This document shows, one piece after another, positions 45,801-57,391 of a stretch of 64,000 bases of DNA. The notes under the pieces were generated by a model. The model worked only from the letters and a program-made list of their open reading frames with translations. It was not told the origin of the DNA and did not search any database. This stretch comes from Tetragonia tetragonoides (Eukaryota; Streptophyta; Magnoliopsida; Caryophyllales; Aizoaceae). Position 1 is the stretch's first letter; every line of letters begins with the position of its first letter. The DNA is taken from NCBI GenBank assembly GCA_038025085.1, contig CM076146.1, positions 21,213,001 to 21,277,000 of the forward strand. Reading direction: 5' to 3'. The translations under genes and the position numbers were made by a program.

Positions 45801-48605
45801 CCCTAGATGTAAGAGCTGTTAAAACGCGTAAATGCATTCAAAAGGTGGAGTTAAAGCTTGTTTGTACTTGTAAACATCCAAGGTGTAGTTTCACACGCAA
45901 ATGAATGCAAACAAAGTGTTTGGATGCTTTCTCTTAATATACAACACAAAGAATGCAAACAAGCTTCAACCCAAGCTTTTGTAAATTCATTGGAGTGAGA
46001 AACTACACTAAGAATGTTTACAAGTACACACAAGCTTCAACCCAAGCTTTTGAATGCATTTACGCGTTTTAACAGCTCTTACATCTAGGGTGAAAGAGAT
46101 TGAGTTCTTTTGTGTTGTATATTAAGAGAAAGCACGCAAAAGGTGAATGCAAACAAATTTAAGAAACTGTTTAAAACGCGTATATGCATTCAAAAGCTTA
46201 AGTTGAAGCTTGTTGGTACTTGTAAACATCTTTGGTGTAGTTTCTCACTCAAATGAATGCAATGAAAACATTTGGGTGCGTTCTCTTAATATACAACACA
46301 AAAGAACTCAATCTGTTTCACGCTTAAATGCATTCAAAAGCTTGAGTTTAAGCTTGTTTGTACTTGTAAGCATCCTTGGTGTAGTTTCTCACTCCAATGA
46401 ATGCAAACAAAGCTTTTGGGTGCTTTCTCTGAAAATACAACACAAAAGAACTCAATCACCCAAAAGCATTGTTTGCATTCATTTGAGTGAGAAACTACAC
46501 CAAGGATGTCTACAAGTACCAACAAGCTTCAACTTAAGCTTTTGACTGCATATACGCGTTTTAAAACCTCATACGACTAGGGTGAAAGTGATTGAGTTCT
46601 TTTGTGTTGTATTTTCAGAGAAAGCACCCAAAAGCTTTGTTTGGATTCATTGGAGTGAGAAACTACACCAAAGATGTTTACAAGTACAACCAAGCTTTAA
46701 CTCCACCTTTTGAATGCATTTACGCGTTTTAACAGCTCTTACATCTAGGGTGAAAGAGATTGAGTTCTTTTGTGTTGTATTTTCAGAGAAATTACCCAAA
46801 AGCTTTGTTTGCATTCATTGGAGTGAGAAACTTAACCAAGGATGTTTACAAGTACAAACAAGCTTCAACTCAAGCTTTTGAATGTATTTACGCGTTTTAA
46901 CAGCTCTTACGATTAGGGTGAAAAAAATTGAGGTCTTTTGTGTTGTATATTAAGAGAAAGCACACAAATGCTTTATTTGCATTCATTTGATTGTGAATAT
47001 ATTCAAAATTTTGAGTTGAAGCTTGTTTGTACTTGTAAACATCCTTGGTGTAGTTTCTCACTCCGCGTAAATGCATTCAAAACCTTGAGTTGAAGCTTGT
47101 TTGTACTTGTACACATTCTTGGTGTAGTTTCTCACTCAAATAAATGCAAACAAAGCATTTGGGTGCTTTCTCTTAATATACAACACAAAAGGCCTCAATC
47201 TCTTTCACCCTAGATGTAAGAGCTGTTAAAACGCGTAAATGCATTCAAAAGGTGGAGTTAAAGCTTGTTTGTACTTGTAAATTCAAAAGGAGAATGCAAA
47301 CAAAATTAAGAAACTGTTTAAAACGCGTTAATACATTCAAAAGCTTGAGTTGAAGCTTGTTTGTACTTGTAAACATCTTTGGTGTAGTTTCTCACTCTAA
47401 TGAATGCAAAGAAAACATTTGGGTGCGTTCTCTTAATATACAACACAAAAGAACTCAATCTTTTTCACCCAAGTCGTATGAGGTTTTAAAACGCGTAAAT
47501 TCTTTCAAAAGCTTGAATTGAAGCTTGTTTGTACTTGTAAACATTCTTCGTGTAGTTTCTCACTGAAATGAATGCAAACAAAGCTTTTGCTTGCTTTCTC
47601 TGAAAGTACAACACAAAAGAACTCAATCTCTTTCACCCTAGTCGTATGAGGTTTTAAAACGCGTAAATGCATTCAAAACGCGTAAATGCATTCCAAAGCT
47701 TGAGTTGAAGCTTGTTTGTACTTGAAAACATTCTTGGTGTAGTTTCTCACTCCAATGAATGCAAACAAAGCTTTTGGGTGCTTTCTCTGAAAATACAGCA
47801 CAAAAGAACTCAATCTCCTTCACCCTAGTCATAAGAGCTGTTAAAACGCTTAAATCTCTTGGTCTAGTTTCTCACTGAAATGAATGCAAACAAAGCTTTT
47901 GGTTGCTTTCTCTTAAAATACAACACAAAATAACTCAATCTTTTTCACCCTAGTCATATGAGCTTTTAAAACGCGTAAATGCGTTCAAAAGCTTGAGTTA
48001 AAGCTTGTTTGTACTTGTAAACATCCTTCGTGTAGTTTCTCACTGAAATGAATGCAAACAAAGCATTTGGGTGCTTTCTCTGAAAATACAACACAAAAGA
48101 ACTCAATCTCTTTCACCCTAGTCGTAAGAGCTGTTAAAACGCGTAAATGCATTCAAAAGGTGGAGTTAAAGCATGTTTGTACTTGTAAACGTCCTTGGGG
48201 TAGTTTCTCACTCAAATGAATGCAAACAAAGCATTTGGGTTCTTTCTCTTAATATACAACACAAAAGACCTCAATCTCTTTCACCCTAGTCATATGAGCT
48301 TTTAAAACGCGTAAATGCATTCAAAAGCTTGAGTTGAAGCTTGTTTGTACTTATAAACATTCTTGGTGTAGTTTCTCACTGAAATGAATGCAAACAAAGC
48401 TTTTGGTTGCTTTCTCTTAAAATACAACACAAAAGAACTCAATCTTTTTCACCCTAGTCATATGAGCTTTTAAAACGCGTAAATGCATTCAAAAGTTTGA
48501 GTTGAAGCTTGTTGGTACTTGTAAACATTCTTGGTGTAGTTTCTCACTGAAATGAATGCAAACAAATCTTTTGGTTGCTTTCTCTTAAAATACAACACAA
48601 AAGAA
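42843..48605. repeat. 168-bp satellite with many orientation switches
   Basis: Approximate blocks: reverse 42890-43320, forward 43330-44159, reverse 44166-44240, forward 44245-44400, reverse 44405-44695, forward 44700-45960, reverse 45965-46140, forward 46160-46455, reverse 46460-46980, forward 46985-48605. It contains two copies of a recurrent inversion join (44685-44725 and, mirrored, 46965-47010) and a second recurrent join with AAGAAACTGTTTAAAACGCG at about 46160 and 47300. Confidence 0.93.
44138..44187. repeat. Perfect 22-bp hairpin at an orientation switch
   Basis: Arms 44138-44159 and 44166-44187 are exact reverse complements around a six-base loop TGCAAG. Each arm is the ACGCGTAAATGCAT core of the monomer. 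It marks a forward-to-reverse switch and could extrude as a cruciform. Confidence 0.95.
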
Positions 48606-50595
48606 CTCTACTATCAATGCACATACGCCATGTCCCATCTTTCTTAGGCACAAGTAACGCAGGAACAGCGCATGGACTTAGACTTTCTCTCACATAGCCT
48701 CTTTGCACAAGCTCTTCAACTTGTCTTTGTAACTCTTTGGCTTCTTCGGGGTTACACCGATATGCTGGCCTATTTGGAAGTGGTGCTCCAGGAACTAGGT
48801 CAATTTGGTGTTCTATGCCACGCATAGGAGGTAAACCAGGGGGTAACTCCTGGGGGAACACTTCTTTGAACCTCTCTAACAATAGGCGTAACTCAGGATC
48901 ATAATTGGGATTGTTACACATGTTAGGTTCAAACAACAACACTAGGTAGCTCATAGTTTCACTAGCCACCTCTTTTTCCATCTCTTTCTCTCCTATGACC
49001 ATTACACGACTCGCCTTTTTACTAGCCTTTGCTTCTTTAACTTGAGTGGCAGTCAAGGGTAACAATTTGATTCGTTTCTGGTTATGCTCAACAGTATAGA
49101 TATTGTTTACACCATCATGACTAACTTTCCTATCAAATTGCCAAGGACGACCTAACAATATATGACAAACACCCATAGGCAGTATATCACACCATAGATC
49201 GTCTTTATAACACCCTAAAGTAAAGCAAACTCTAGCTTGTTTAGTCACTTTTAACCCTCCCCCATCATTCAACCATTGCACAGTATAGGGTTTAAGATGA
49301 CTTTTAGTAGGCAAATCAAGCTTATCAACCATCTCTTTAGAGGCAACATTAGTACAACTCCCAGAGTCAATAATCAAATTGCAAACTTTACCTCTAACCT
49401 TGCAGCGAGAATGGAATATTTGCTCCCTTTGGTCGGACTCATCATCGGCCACAGTCGTATGTAGCAACTTCGTAAGGATTAGGGTCTCTCCAACCTCGGG
49501 TATACCATAATCTTCAATGAATGGCTCTCCATTATCTTCATCACTATCCTCGGTTATGGGCATAACAAACGAGGGTTCCATCTCTTCTAGCTCAGCGATG
49601 GTGAGCTCTTTCTTCGAGCCGCACTCGTAGGCATAGTGTCCATATCCTTGAAACTTGAAACAACGCAGTTGGTTCTTGTCCTTAGTAGCCACGGCTTTGC
49701 CTTTGTCTTGAGTTATGGGCTTGCTAGGGACACTTGCGCTCTTGGAGAATGTTGCATTCTCTCTCGCATTGTATTGGTTCCGAAAATTTGTATAGCCTTT
49801 AATCACATCTCGGGCAACCGGTTTTTGCTCCTTCTCTTGCTTCACAATCTTGAGAGCGATTTTGCAGACGTCCTCAAAGGTTACGTAAGGAACAAGCTCT
49901 ACCTTGCGCCTTAGAGTTGGGTTTAGACCTTTGATGAACCGCGCGATCTTTAACTCCTCCTTCTCCTCAAGATCACACATCATGTGCATATGTTCAAAGT
50001 TCTGGAGGTAGTCTTGTATACTTGAGGTTTCTTGGCTTAAGGACGTGAGTTTCAAAAACTGTTCTTGCTCAAATTCTTTAGGCAAAAATCGTTTCTTTAA
50101 ATATTTCTTGAGTTTGTCCCAAGTCTCAATCTTTGCTTTCTCTTTCTTCTTGCGTCAAGCCTTTAGGTTTTCATACCATAAAGAAGCATGTTTGGTGAGT
50201 TTAAGCGTGGCTAACTTGCATCTTCGCCGCTCATCATACTCCTTGTATTCAAAGACTCTCTCCATAGTTCTAAGCCAATCAAGAATGGCCTCTGGGTCGT
50301 AGGAACCGTCATATTCAGGGAGTTCAACCTTCAAGTTCCTGTCATCATCATAGGGATGTCGTGGTTTAGGAGCGTCATTGGTTCTAGTCCCACTTGTGTC
50401 TTCAAACTCCTCATCGAAGTCGGGGTCACGGTTGTGGTTTCTCCAATGAATTCTGCGCATCCTTGTCTCCATGTTCTCCCTATCTTCTTGGTTTCTTCTT
50501 TCCATAGCAGCCATCCGCTCTTCTTGATATTTGAAAGACGTCCTAAGATCCTCCATGGCTGTTAACAACTTTGCTAGTTCGCTGGGCTCACCCAT
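48606..50595 (-). pseudogene. Broken gag-pol of truncated gypsy copy
   Basis: Follows the intact protein from MGEPSEL (ATG at 50595) to the RT fingers (~residue 663). A CGA-to-TGA change gives an in-frame stop at 50155-50157 after NLKA. The frame is otherwise open to the satellite junction, with the last residues before the stop encoded by satellite. The zinc knuckle reads CFKFQGYGHYAYEC: the second metal-binding Cys has become Phe, so this copy's nucleocapsid would also be defective. Protease DSG is intact. Confidence 0.93.
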
Positions 50596-50758
50596 CGCTT
50601 CGGTTGTTGGTTTCTTAGGGGTTTCTTGGCTGTCTTCGTGAACAAAGGGCGGATCTTGCAAGAATCTTTCTCTAAAGCTCGCTATGGTGTCGTGTTTATG
50701 CTCAGGACCGTGTTGTTTAAACTTAAGAAAGCTCAAACCTTTAGCTCTGATACCAAGT

Positions 50759-51419
50759 TGATGTGAAATACGTAACAAAACGGAAATTAACCTTTGATAG
50801 TATCACACAAAGGGATCTTGTTCAAGAATCACTCAAGAACAACTCACGAATCACTCGTAAGGGTTTCAACCTGAATCACTCAGTTTGAGGGGTAAATACT
50901 CACGTATTCAATAATTAATCATCAAAGCACGAGTTTACAATAGAAAAGATCTCCCCTATTTATAGACAAAGAAATCTAAAGCTATTCGGAATCCTAATCC
51001 TCGTCCGAATAGGAAACTAACTACGAAACTGACTACAATTATAAAACGGACTAACTAACAGCTTTCCTAACACCTAATGGACTTCTAATACTAATAAAAA
51101 TCAGATTATTACTCTCCTAAATATATTCTAACTAATTAAGGGAATACTAAACGAAATCGAACTAAACAACTGATTACCTAGCGCCCAAGGCTCAAAACCG
51201 CTGGAACAGTTTCCTTGGCGCCCAAGGCTTCTTCTTTTCAGCTTCTAGTCATCTTCTTGCCACTCTAACATAGTTACCTCACACTTTACCACACGTGGCA
51301 TCATACTCTTGGCAATGAGCAGCTCAAGATCAAGCATTAACGTTTCAAGAACTGGGTTCTTGGACGTTCTTGATTCGTCTTCTTCTTGCTTGTCCTTTAA
51401 CGTACTTGCTCCTGCATCA
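50759..51419 (-). repeat. 5' LTR of truncated gypsy copy (661 bp)
   Basis: Full length, starting TGATGCAGGAGCAAG at 51419 and ending TTTCACATCA at 50759. It carries several private changes compared with the LTRs of the intact element (ACACGTGGCATCAT, CTTCTTCTTGC), so it is not the same recent burst. Confidence 0.93.
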
Positions 51420-54152
51420 AATGAATGCAAACAAAGCATTTGGGTGCTTTCTCTTAATATACAACACAAAAGAACTCAATCTTTTTCACCCTAGTCTTAT
51501 GAGCTTTTAAAACGCGTAAATACATTCAAAAGCTTGAGTTGAAGTTTGTTTGTACTTGTAAACATTCTTGGTGTAGTTTCTCAATGAAAGGAATGCAAAC
51601 AAAGCTTTTGGTTGCCTTCTCTTAAAATACAACACAAAAGAACTCAAATCTTTTTCACCCTAGTCATATGAGCTTTTAAAACGCGTAAATGCATTCAAAA
51701 GCTTGTTTGTACTTGTAAACATCCTTGGTTAAGTTTCTCACTCAAATGAATGCAAACAAAGCATTTGGATGCTTTCTCTTAATATACAACACAAAAGACC
51801 TCAATCTCTTTCACCCTAGATGTAAATGCATTCAAAACGCGTAAATGCTTTCAAAAGCTTGAGGTGAAGCTTGTTTGTACTTGTAAACATCCTTGGTCTA
51901 GTTTCTCACTTAAATGAATGCAAACAAAGCATCTGGGTTTTTTACAACTAGGGTGAAAGAGATTGAGTTCTTTTGTGTTTATGCGTTTTGAATGCATTTA
52001 CGCGTTTTAAAACCTCATATGACTAGGGTGAAAGAGATTGAGTTCCCTCTACCCGACCCGTAAGAGCTTGAGTTGAAGCTTGTTTGTACTTGTAAACATC
52101 CTTGGTGTAGTTTCTCACTCCAATGAATGCAAACAAAGCTTTTGGGTGCTTTCTCTTAATATACATTACCAAAGACCTCAATCTCTTTCACCCTAGTCAT
52201 ATGAGCTTTTAAAACGCGTAAATATATTCAAAAGCTTGAGTTGAAGCTTGTTTGTACTTGTAAACATCCTTGGTGTAGTTTCTCACTCAAATGAATGCAA
52301 AGAAAGCTTTTGGGTGCTTTTTCTTAATATACAACACAAAAGAACTCATCTCTTTTCGCCAAGTCGTAAGAGCTGTTAAAACGCGTAAATGCATTCAAAA
52401 GGTGGAGTTAAAAGCTTTGTTTGTACTTGTAAACATCCTTGGTGTAGTTTCTCACTCAAATGAATGCAACCAAAGCATTTGGGTGCTTTCTCTTAATATA
52501 CAACACAAAAGACCTCAATCTCTTTCACCCTAGTCATATGAGCTTTTAAAACGCGTAAATGCATTCAAAAGCTTGAGTTGAAGCTTGTTTGTACTTGTAA
52601 ACATCCTTGGTTAAGTTTCTCACTCAAATGAATGCAAAGAAAACATTTGGGTGCGTTCTCTTACTCAAATGAATGCAAAGAAAACATTTGGGTGCGTTCT
52701 CTTAATATACAACACAAAAGAACTCAATCTCTTTTACCCTTGTCATATGAGCTTTTAAAACGCTTAAATGCATTCAAAAGCTTGAGTTCAGGCTTGTTTG
52801 TAGTTGTAAACATCCATGGGGTAGTTTCACACTCAAATGAATGTAAACAAAGCATTTGGGTGCTTTCTCTTAATATACAACATAAAAGAACTCGATCTCT
52901 TTCACCCTAGTTGTAATAGCTGTTAAAATGCGTAAATGCATTCAAAAGGTGGAGTTAAAGCTTGTTTGTGCTTGTAAACATCCTTGGTGTAGTTTCTCAC
53001 TCAAATGAATGCAAACAAAGCATTTGGGTGCTTTCTCTTAATATACAACACAAAAGACCTCAGTCTCTTTCACCCTAGTCGTATGAGCTTTTAAAACGCA
53101 TAAATGCATTCAAAAGCTTGAGTTGAAGCTTGTTTGTACTTGTAAACATTCTTGGTGTAGTTTCTCACTGAAACGAATGCAAACAAAGCTTTTGGTTGCT
53201 TTCTCTTAAAATACAACACAAAAGAACTCAAATCTCTTTCACCCTAGTCATATGAGCTTTTAAAATGCGTAAATACATTCAAAAGCTTGAGTTGAAGCTT
53301 GTTTGTACTTGTAAACATCCTTGGTGTAGCTTCTCACTCCAATGAATGCAAACAAAGCTTTTGGGTCTTTTCTTTGAAAATACAACACAAAAGAACTCAA
53401 TCTCTTTCACCCTAGATATAAGAGCTGTTAAAACGCCTACATGCATTCAAAAGGTAGAGTTAAAGCTTGTTTGTACTTGTAAACATCCTTGGTGTAGTTT
53501 CTCACTCAAATGAATGCAAACAAAGCATTTGGGTGCTTTCTCTTAATATACAACACAAAACACCTCAATCTCTTTCACCCTAGTCATATGAGCTTTTAAA
53601 ACGCGTAAATACATTCAAAAGCTTGAGTTGAAGCTTGTTTGTACTTGTAAACATCCTTGGTGTAGTTTCTCACTCCAATGAATGCAAACAAAGCTTTTGG
53701 GTGCTTTCTCTGAAAATACAACACAAAAGAACTCAATCTCTTTCACCCTAGAAGTAAGAGCTGTTAAAACGCGTAAATGCATTCAAAAGGTGGAGTTAAA
53801 GCTTTGTTTGTACTTGTAAACATCCTTGGTGTAGTTTCTCACTCAAATGAATGCAAACAAAGCATTTGGGTGCTTTCTCTTAATATACAACACAAAAGAC
53901 CTCAATCTCTTTCACCCTAGTCATATGAGCTTTTAAAACGCGTAAATGCATTCAAAAGCTTGAGTTGAAGCTTGTTTGTACTTGTAAACATCCTTGGTTA
54001 AGTTTCTCACTCAAATGAATGCAAAGGAAACATTTGGGTGCGTTCTCTTACTCAAATGAATGCAAAGAAAACATTTGGGTGCGTTCTCTTAATATACAAC
54101 ACAAAAGAACTCAATCTCTTTTACCCTTGCCATATGAGCTCTTAATATTCAT
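51420..54152. repeat. 168-bp satellite, mainly forward, with a ~1.39-kb repeat
   Basis: Forward apart from a short reversed and scrambled part at about 51945-52060. The block at 52390-52740 recurs at about 53770-54125, including the private partial-monomer duplication GCGTTCTCTTACTCAAATG. This gives a spacing near 1.39 kb, or about eight monomers, consistent with a higher-order unit. The right end breaks off after TATGAGCT into an LTR scrap. Confidence 0.93.
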
Positions 54153-54256
54153 TTGAGTTGTTCTTGAGTGATTCTTGAACAAGATCCCTTTGTGTGATAC
54201 TATCAAAGGTTAATTTCCGTTTTGTTACTTATTTCACATCAACTTGGTATCAGAGC

Positions 54257-55074
54257 AAGTGTGCAAAGTAAACAGAACAACCAAGGAACTAGCAAGAGAA
54301 CATCCATTCTTGTTTACTTCGAGTTTCTTTGGTGGTTATGCATTAAATTGACTCCTACAAAGATAATTACATGGAGTTTACACACAAGATCGGGATTAAA
54401 GCTCTTATTATATGATCTCATTCGTTATAAGGATTCCCGTAATTTTGACAGCTTCTACACTGGTTCGTATTTTAATCATAACTCACTCATACGACATGGG
54501 ATCGTGGTGATTTAAAGTTCTGTAGAAAGCTGGAAAAGAGATCTAAAACTCCTATCTTTTGAGTTTTCCCATATTCGAAACGTAACAGGGTTTAAAAGGC
54601 GATTTAATTTACAGTGGAAAGCTGTTCCCACGGGTTTTAGCCTTGGGCGCCAAGTAATTAGCTGTTTGAGTTTGATTTCGTTTGCCTATTTCCTTAATTA
54701 GTTAGAATATATTTAGGAAAGTAGTATTCTGATTATTAGTAGCATTAGGAGTCCATTAGGTATTAGGAAAGCTGTTAATTAGCTCGTTTTACAATTGTAG
54801 TCAGTTTCGTAGTTAGTTTCCTATTTGGACTAGGATTAGGATCCCGAATAGCTTTAGATTTCTTTGTCTATAAATAGGGGAGAGCTTTGCTATTGTAAAC
54901 TCGTGTTTTGATGATTAATTATTGAATACGTGAGTATTTACCCCTCAAACTGAGTGATTCAGGTTGAAACCCTTACGAGTGATTCGTGAGTTCTTCTTGA
55001 GTGATTCTTGAACAAGATCCCTTTGTGTGATACTATCAAAGGTTAATTTCCGTTTTGTTACTTATTTCACATCA
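54257..55074 (+). repeat. LTR (818 bp, first 12 bases missing)
   Basis: Starts AAGTGTGCAAAGTAAAC where the partner reads TGATGCGGGAGC before the same sequence, and ends TTATTTCACATCA. Its downstream part (TATA region CTATAAATAGGGGAGAGC onward) closely matches the 661-bp LTR family, while the upstream U3 is different. Confidence 0.9.
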
Positions 55075-55237
55075 ACTTGGTATCAGAGCTAAAGGTTTGA
55101 GCTTTCTTAAGTTTAAACAACACGGTCCTGAGCATAAACACGACACCATAGCGAGCTTTAGAGAAAGATTCTTGCAAGATCCACCCTTTGTTCACGAAGA
55201 CAGCCAAGAAACCCCCAAGAAACCAACAACCGAAGCT

Positions 55238-57022
55238 ATGGGTGAGCCTTGCGAACTAGCAAAGTTGTTAACAGCCATGGAGGATCTTAGGACGTCTTTC
55301 AAATCTCAAGAAGAGCGGATGGCTGCTATGGAAAGAAGAAACCAAGAAGATAGGGAGAACATGGAGACAAGGATGCGCAGAATTCATTGGAAAAACCACA
55401 ACCGTGACCCCAACTTTGATGAGGAGTTTGAAGATACAAGTGGGACTAGAACCAATGACGCTCCTAAACCACGACACCCCTATGATGATGATAGGAACTT
55501 GAAAGTTGAACTCCCTGAATATGACGGTTCCTACGATCCAGAGGCCTTTCTTGATTGGCTTAGAACTATGGAGAGAGTCTTTGAATACAAGGAGTATGAT
55601 GAGCGGCGAAGATGCAAGTTAGCCACGCATAAACTCACCAAGCACGCTTCTTTTTGGTATGAAAAACTAAAGGCTCGACGCAAGAAGGACGGGAAAGCAA
55701 AGATTGAGACTTGGGACAAACTCAAGAAATATTTAAAGAAACGATTTTTGCCTAAAGAATTTGAGCAAGAACAGTTTTTGAAACTCACATCCTTAAGCCA
55801 AGAAACCTCAAGTGTACAAGACTACCTCCAGAAGTTTGAACATATGCACATGATGTGTGATCTTGAGGAGAAGGAGGAGTTAAAGATCGCGCGGTTCATC
55901 AAAGGTCTAAACCCAACTCTAAGGCGCAAGGTAGAGCTTGTTCCTTACGTAACCTTTGAGGACGTCTGCAAAATTGCTCTCAAGATTGAGAGGCAAGAGA
56001 AGGAGCAACAACTAGTGCACCTACGAGCACAACAAGCATACCAACAAGCGCGTCAACATCGAAATCATAAGTTGGACTACATGAAACGATGCATAATAAA
56101 TGATCAACCCATCAATGAAGATAGGCTCTTTGTTGTGGATACATTCAAAGGAAAACCAGATCTTGATGATTACTTTAAAGATATTGTTCCTATTGAAGAT
56201 TCACAAGAAAAGACCAATAACATTGACCCCCTTATTGTTGTTCAAGTTAATAATTCAAGACTACCAACTGTGGTTGATGAGTTTCTCAAAGAAATATTCA
56301 TTGAACCAGAAAATATTGGTGATTTCCTTGAAGATCTTGATTATATTGATGACATGCAAGAGGAATCCGAGATGGAGTTGGAACTTCTTGAATCTAGCTT
56401 TGATCAAGAACAAGAAAGAGATGTCCATCAAGAAGACAGCAGCAAGGCTCTTAACCTTGTGGGTTCATTGGAAATTTGTAAGGAAAATTTGATGAATATA
56501 CAGGTTTGGGAGAAGATTACTATATACGAAAAATTGAGAACAATTCTTTTTGAAGAAAGGGAGATTGATGCGGGAGCAAGTGTGCAAAGTAAACAGAACA
56601 ACCAAGGAACTAGCAAGAGAACATCCATTCTTGTTTACATCGAGTTTCTTTGGTGGTTATGCATTAAATTGACTCCTACAAAGATAATTACATGGAGTTT
56701 ACACACAAGATCGGGATTAAAGCTCTTATTATATGATCTCATTCGTTATAAGGATTCCCGTAATTTTGACAGCTTCTACACTGGTTCGTATTTTAATCAT
56801 AACTCACTCATACGACATGGGATCATGGTGATTCAAAGTTCTGTAGAAAGCTGGAAAAGAGATCTAAAACTCCTATCTTTTGAGTTTTCCCATATTCGAA
56901 ACATAACAGGGTTTAAAAGGCGATTTAATTTACAGTGGAAAGCTGTTCCCACTGGTTTTAGCCTTGGGCGCCAAGTAATTAGCTGTTTGAGTTTGATTTC
57001 GTTTGCCTATTTCCTTAATTAG
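55238..57022 (+). CDS. Chimeric gag protein of non-autonomous element
   Basis: 594 codons from ATG at 55238. Residues 1-~256 are nearly the same as gag of the intact gypsy element (MGEPCELAKLL... to KIALKIERQEKEQ). After that the sequence changes completely: QQLVHLRAQQAYQQARQHR, then a strongly acidic region (DLDDYFKDIVPIEDSQEK, PENIGDFLEDLDYIDDMQEE, EMELELLESSFDQEQERD) that replaces zinc knuckle, protease and pol. No enzyme motif is seen. The frame runs on through the 3' LTR (from ~residue 443), where its last ~150 residues are LTR-encoded and may not be meaningful. It probably acts by joining particles made by the autonomous relative; the acidic domain's role is unknown. Confidence 0.75.
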   Translation: MGEPCELAKLLTAMEDLRTSFKSQEERMAAMERRNQEDRENMETRMRRIHWKNHNRDPNFDEEFEDTSGTRTNDAPKPRHPYDDDRNLKVELPEYDGSYDPEAFLDWLRTMERVFEYKEYDERRRCKLATHKLTKHASFWYEKLKARRKKDGKAKIETWDKLKKYLKKRFLPKEFEQEQFLKLTSLSQETSSVQDYLQKFEHMHMMCDLEEKEELKIARFIKGLNPTLRRKVELVPYVTFEDVCKIALKIERQEKEQQLVHLRAQQAYQQARQHRNHKLDYMKRCIINDQPINEDRLFVVDTFKGKPDLDDYFKDIVPIEDSQEKTNNIDPLIVVQVNNSRLPTVVDEFLKEIFIEPENIGDFLEDLDYIDDMQEESEMELELLESSFDQEQERDVHQEDSSKALNLVGSLEICKENLMNIQVWEKITIYEKLRTILFEEREIDAGASVQSKQNNQGTSKRTSILVYIEFLWWLCIKLTPTKIITWSLHTRSGLKLLLYDLIRYKDSRNFDSFYTGSYFNHNSLIRHGIMVIQSSVESWKRDLKLLSFEFSHIRNITGFKRRFNLQWKAVPTGFSLGRQVISCLSLISFAYFLN

Positions 57023-57391
57023 TTAGAATATATTTAAGAAACTAGTATTCTGATTATTAGTAGCATTAGGAGTCCATTAGGTATTAGGAAAGCTGTTAAT
57101 TAGCTCGTTTTACAATTGTAGTCAGTTTCGTAGTTAGTTTCCTATTTGGACTAGGATTAGGATCCCGAATAGCTTTAGATTTCTTTGCCTATAAATAGGG
57201 GAGAGCTTTGCTATTGTAAACTCGTGCTTTGATGATTAATTATTGAATACGTGAGTATTTACCCCTCAAACTGAGTGATTCAGGTTGAAACCCTTACGAG
57301 TGATTCGTGAGTTGTTCTTGAGTGATTCTTGCACAAGATCCCTTTGTATGATACTATCAAAGGTTAATTTCCGTTTTGTTATTTCACATCA
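56566..57391 (+). repeat. 3' LTR (826 bp) of composite element
   Basis: Starts TGATGCGGGAGCAAGTG after a purine tract and ends GTTATTTCACATCA; compared with its partner it lacks four bases (CTTA) near the end. Satellite begins immediately with AGTTTCAGACTCAAATG. Confidence 0.92.

Larger units (their letters stand above)
48606..51419 (-). mobile_element. Truncated CRM-like gypsy copy (5' LTR to early RT)
   Basis: Same family as 34381-40193. It keeps the 5' LTR (50759-51419), primer site, gag, protease and the beginning of RT, and ends in satellite at about 48606 after the codons for MCIDSR. The rest of RT, RNase H, integrase and the 3' LTR are missing. Flanking satellite is forward on both sides but about 117 bp out of register, so satellite was lost with the element's end. 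No target duplication can be seen. Confidence 0.92.
54153..57391 (+). mobile_element. Composite gag-only LTR element with partial tandem LTR
   Basis: In order: an 89-bp scrap of an LTR 3' end (54153-54241), a primer site (54245-54256), an LTR lacking its first 12 bases (54257-55074), a primer site (55078-55089), an internal region with one long frame, a purine tract GAAGAAAGGGAGA (ending 56563), and a 3' LTR (56566-57391). The join at 54253-54257 fuses the primer site to the LTR through shared GAGC, so a tandem array lost one whole internal region. The element encodes gag but no protease, RT or integrase. By eye the two LTRs differ at about a dozen sites plus a 4-bp deletion. Confidence 0.88.
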
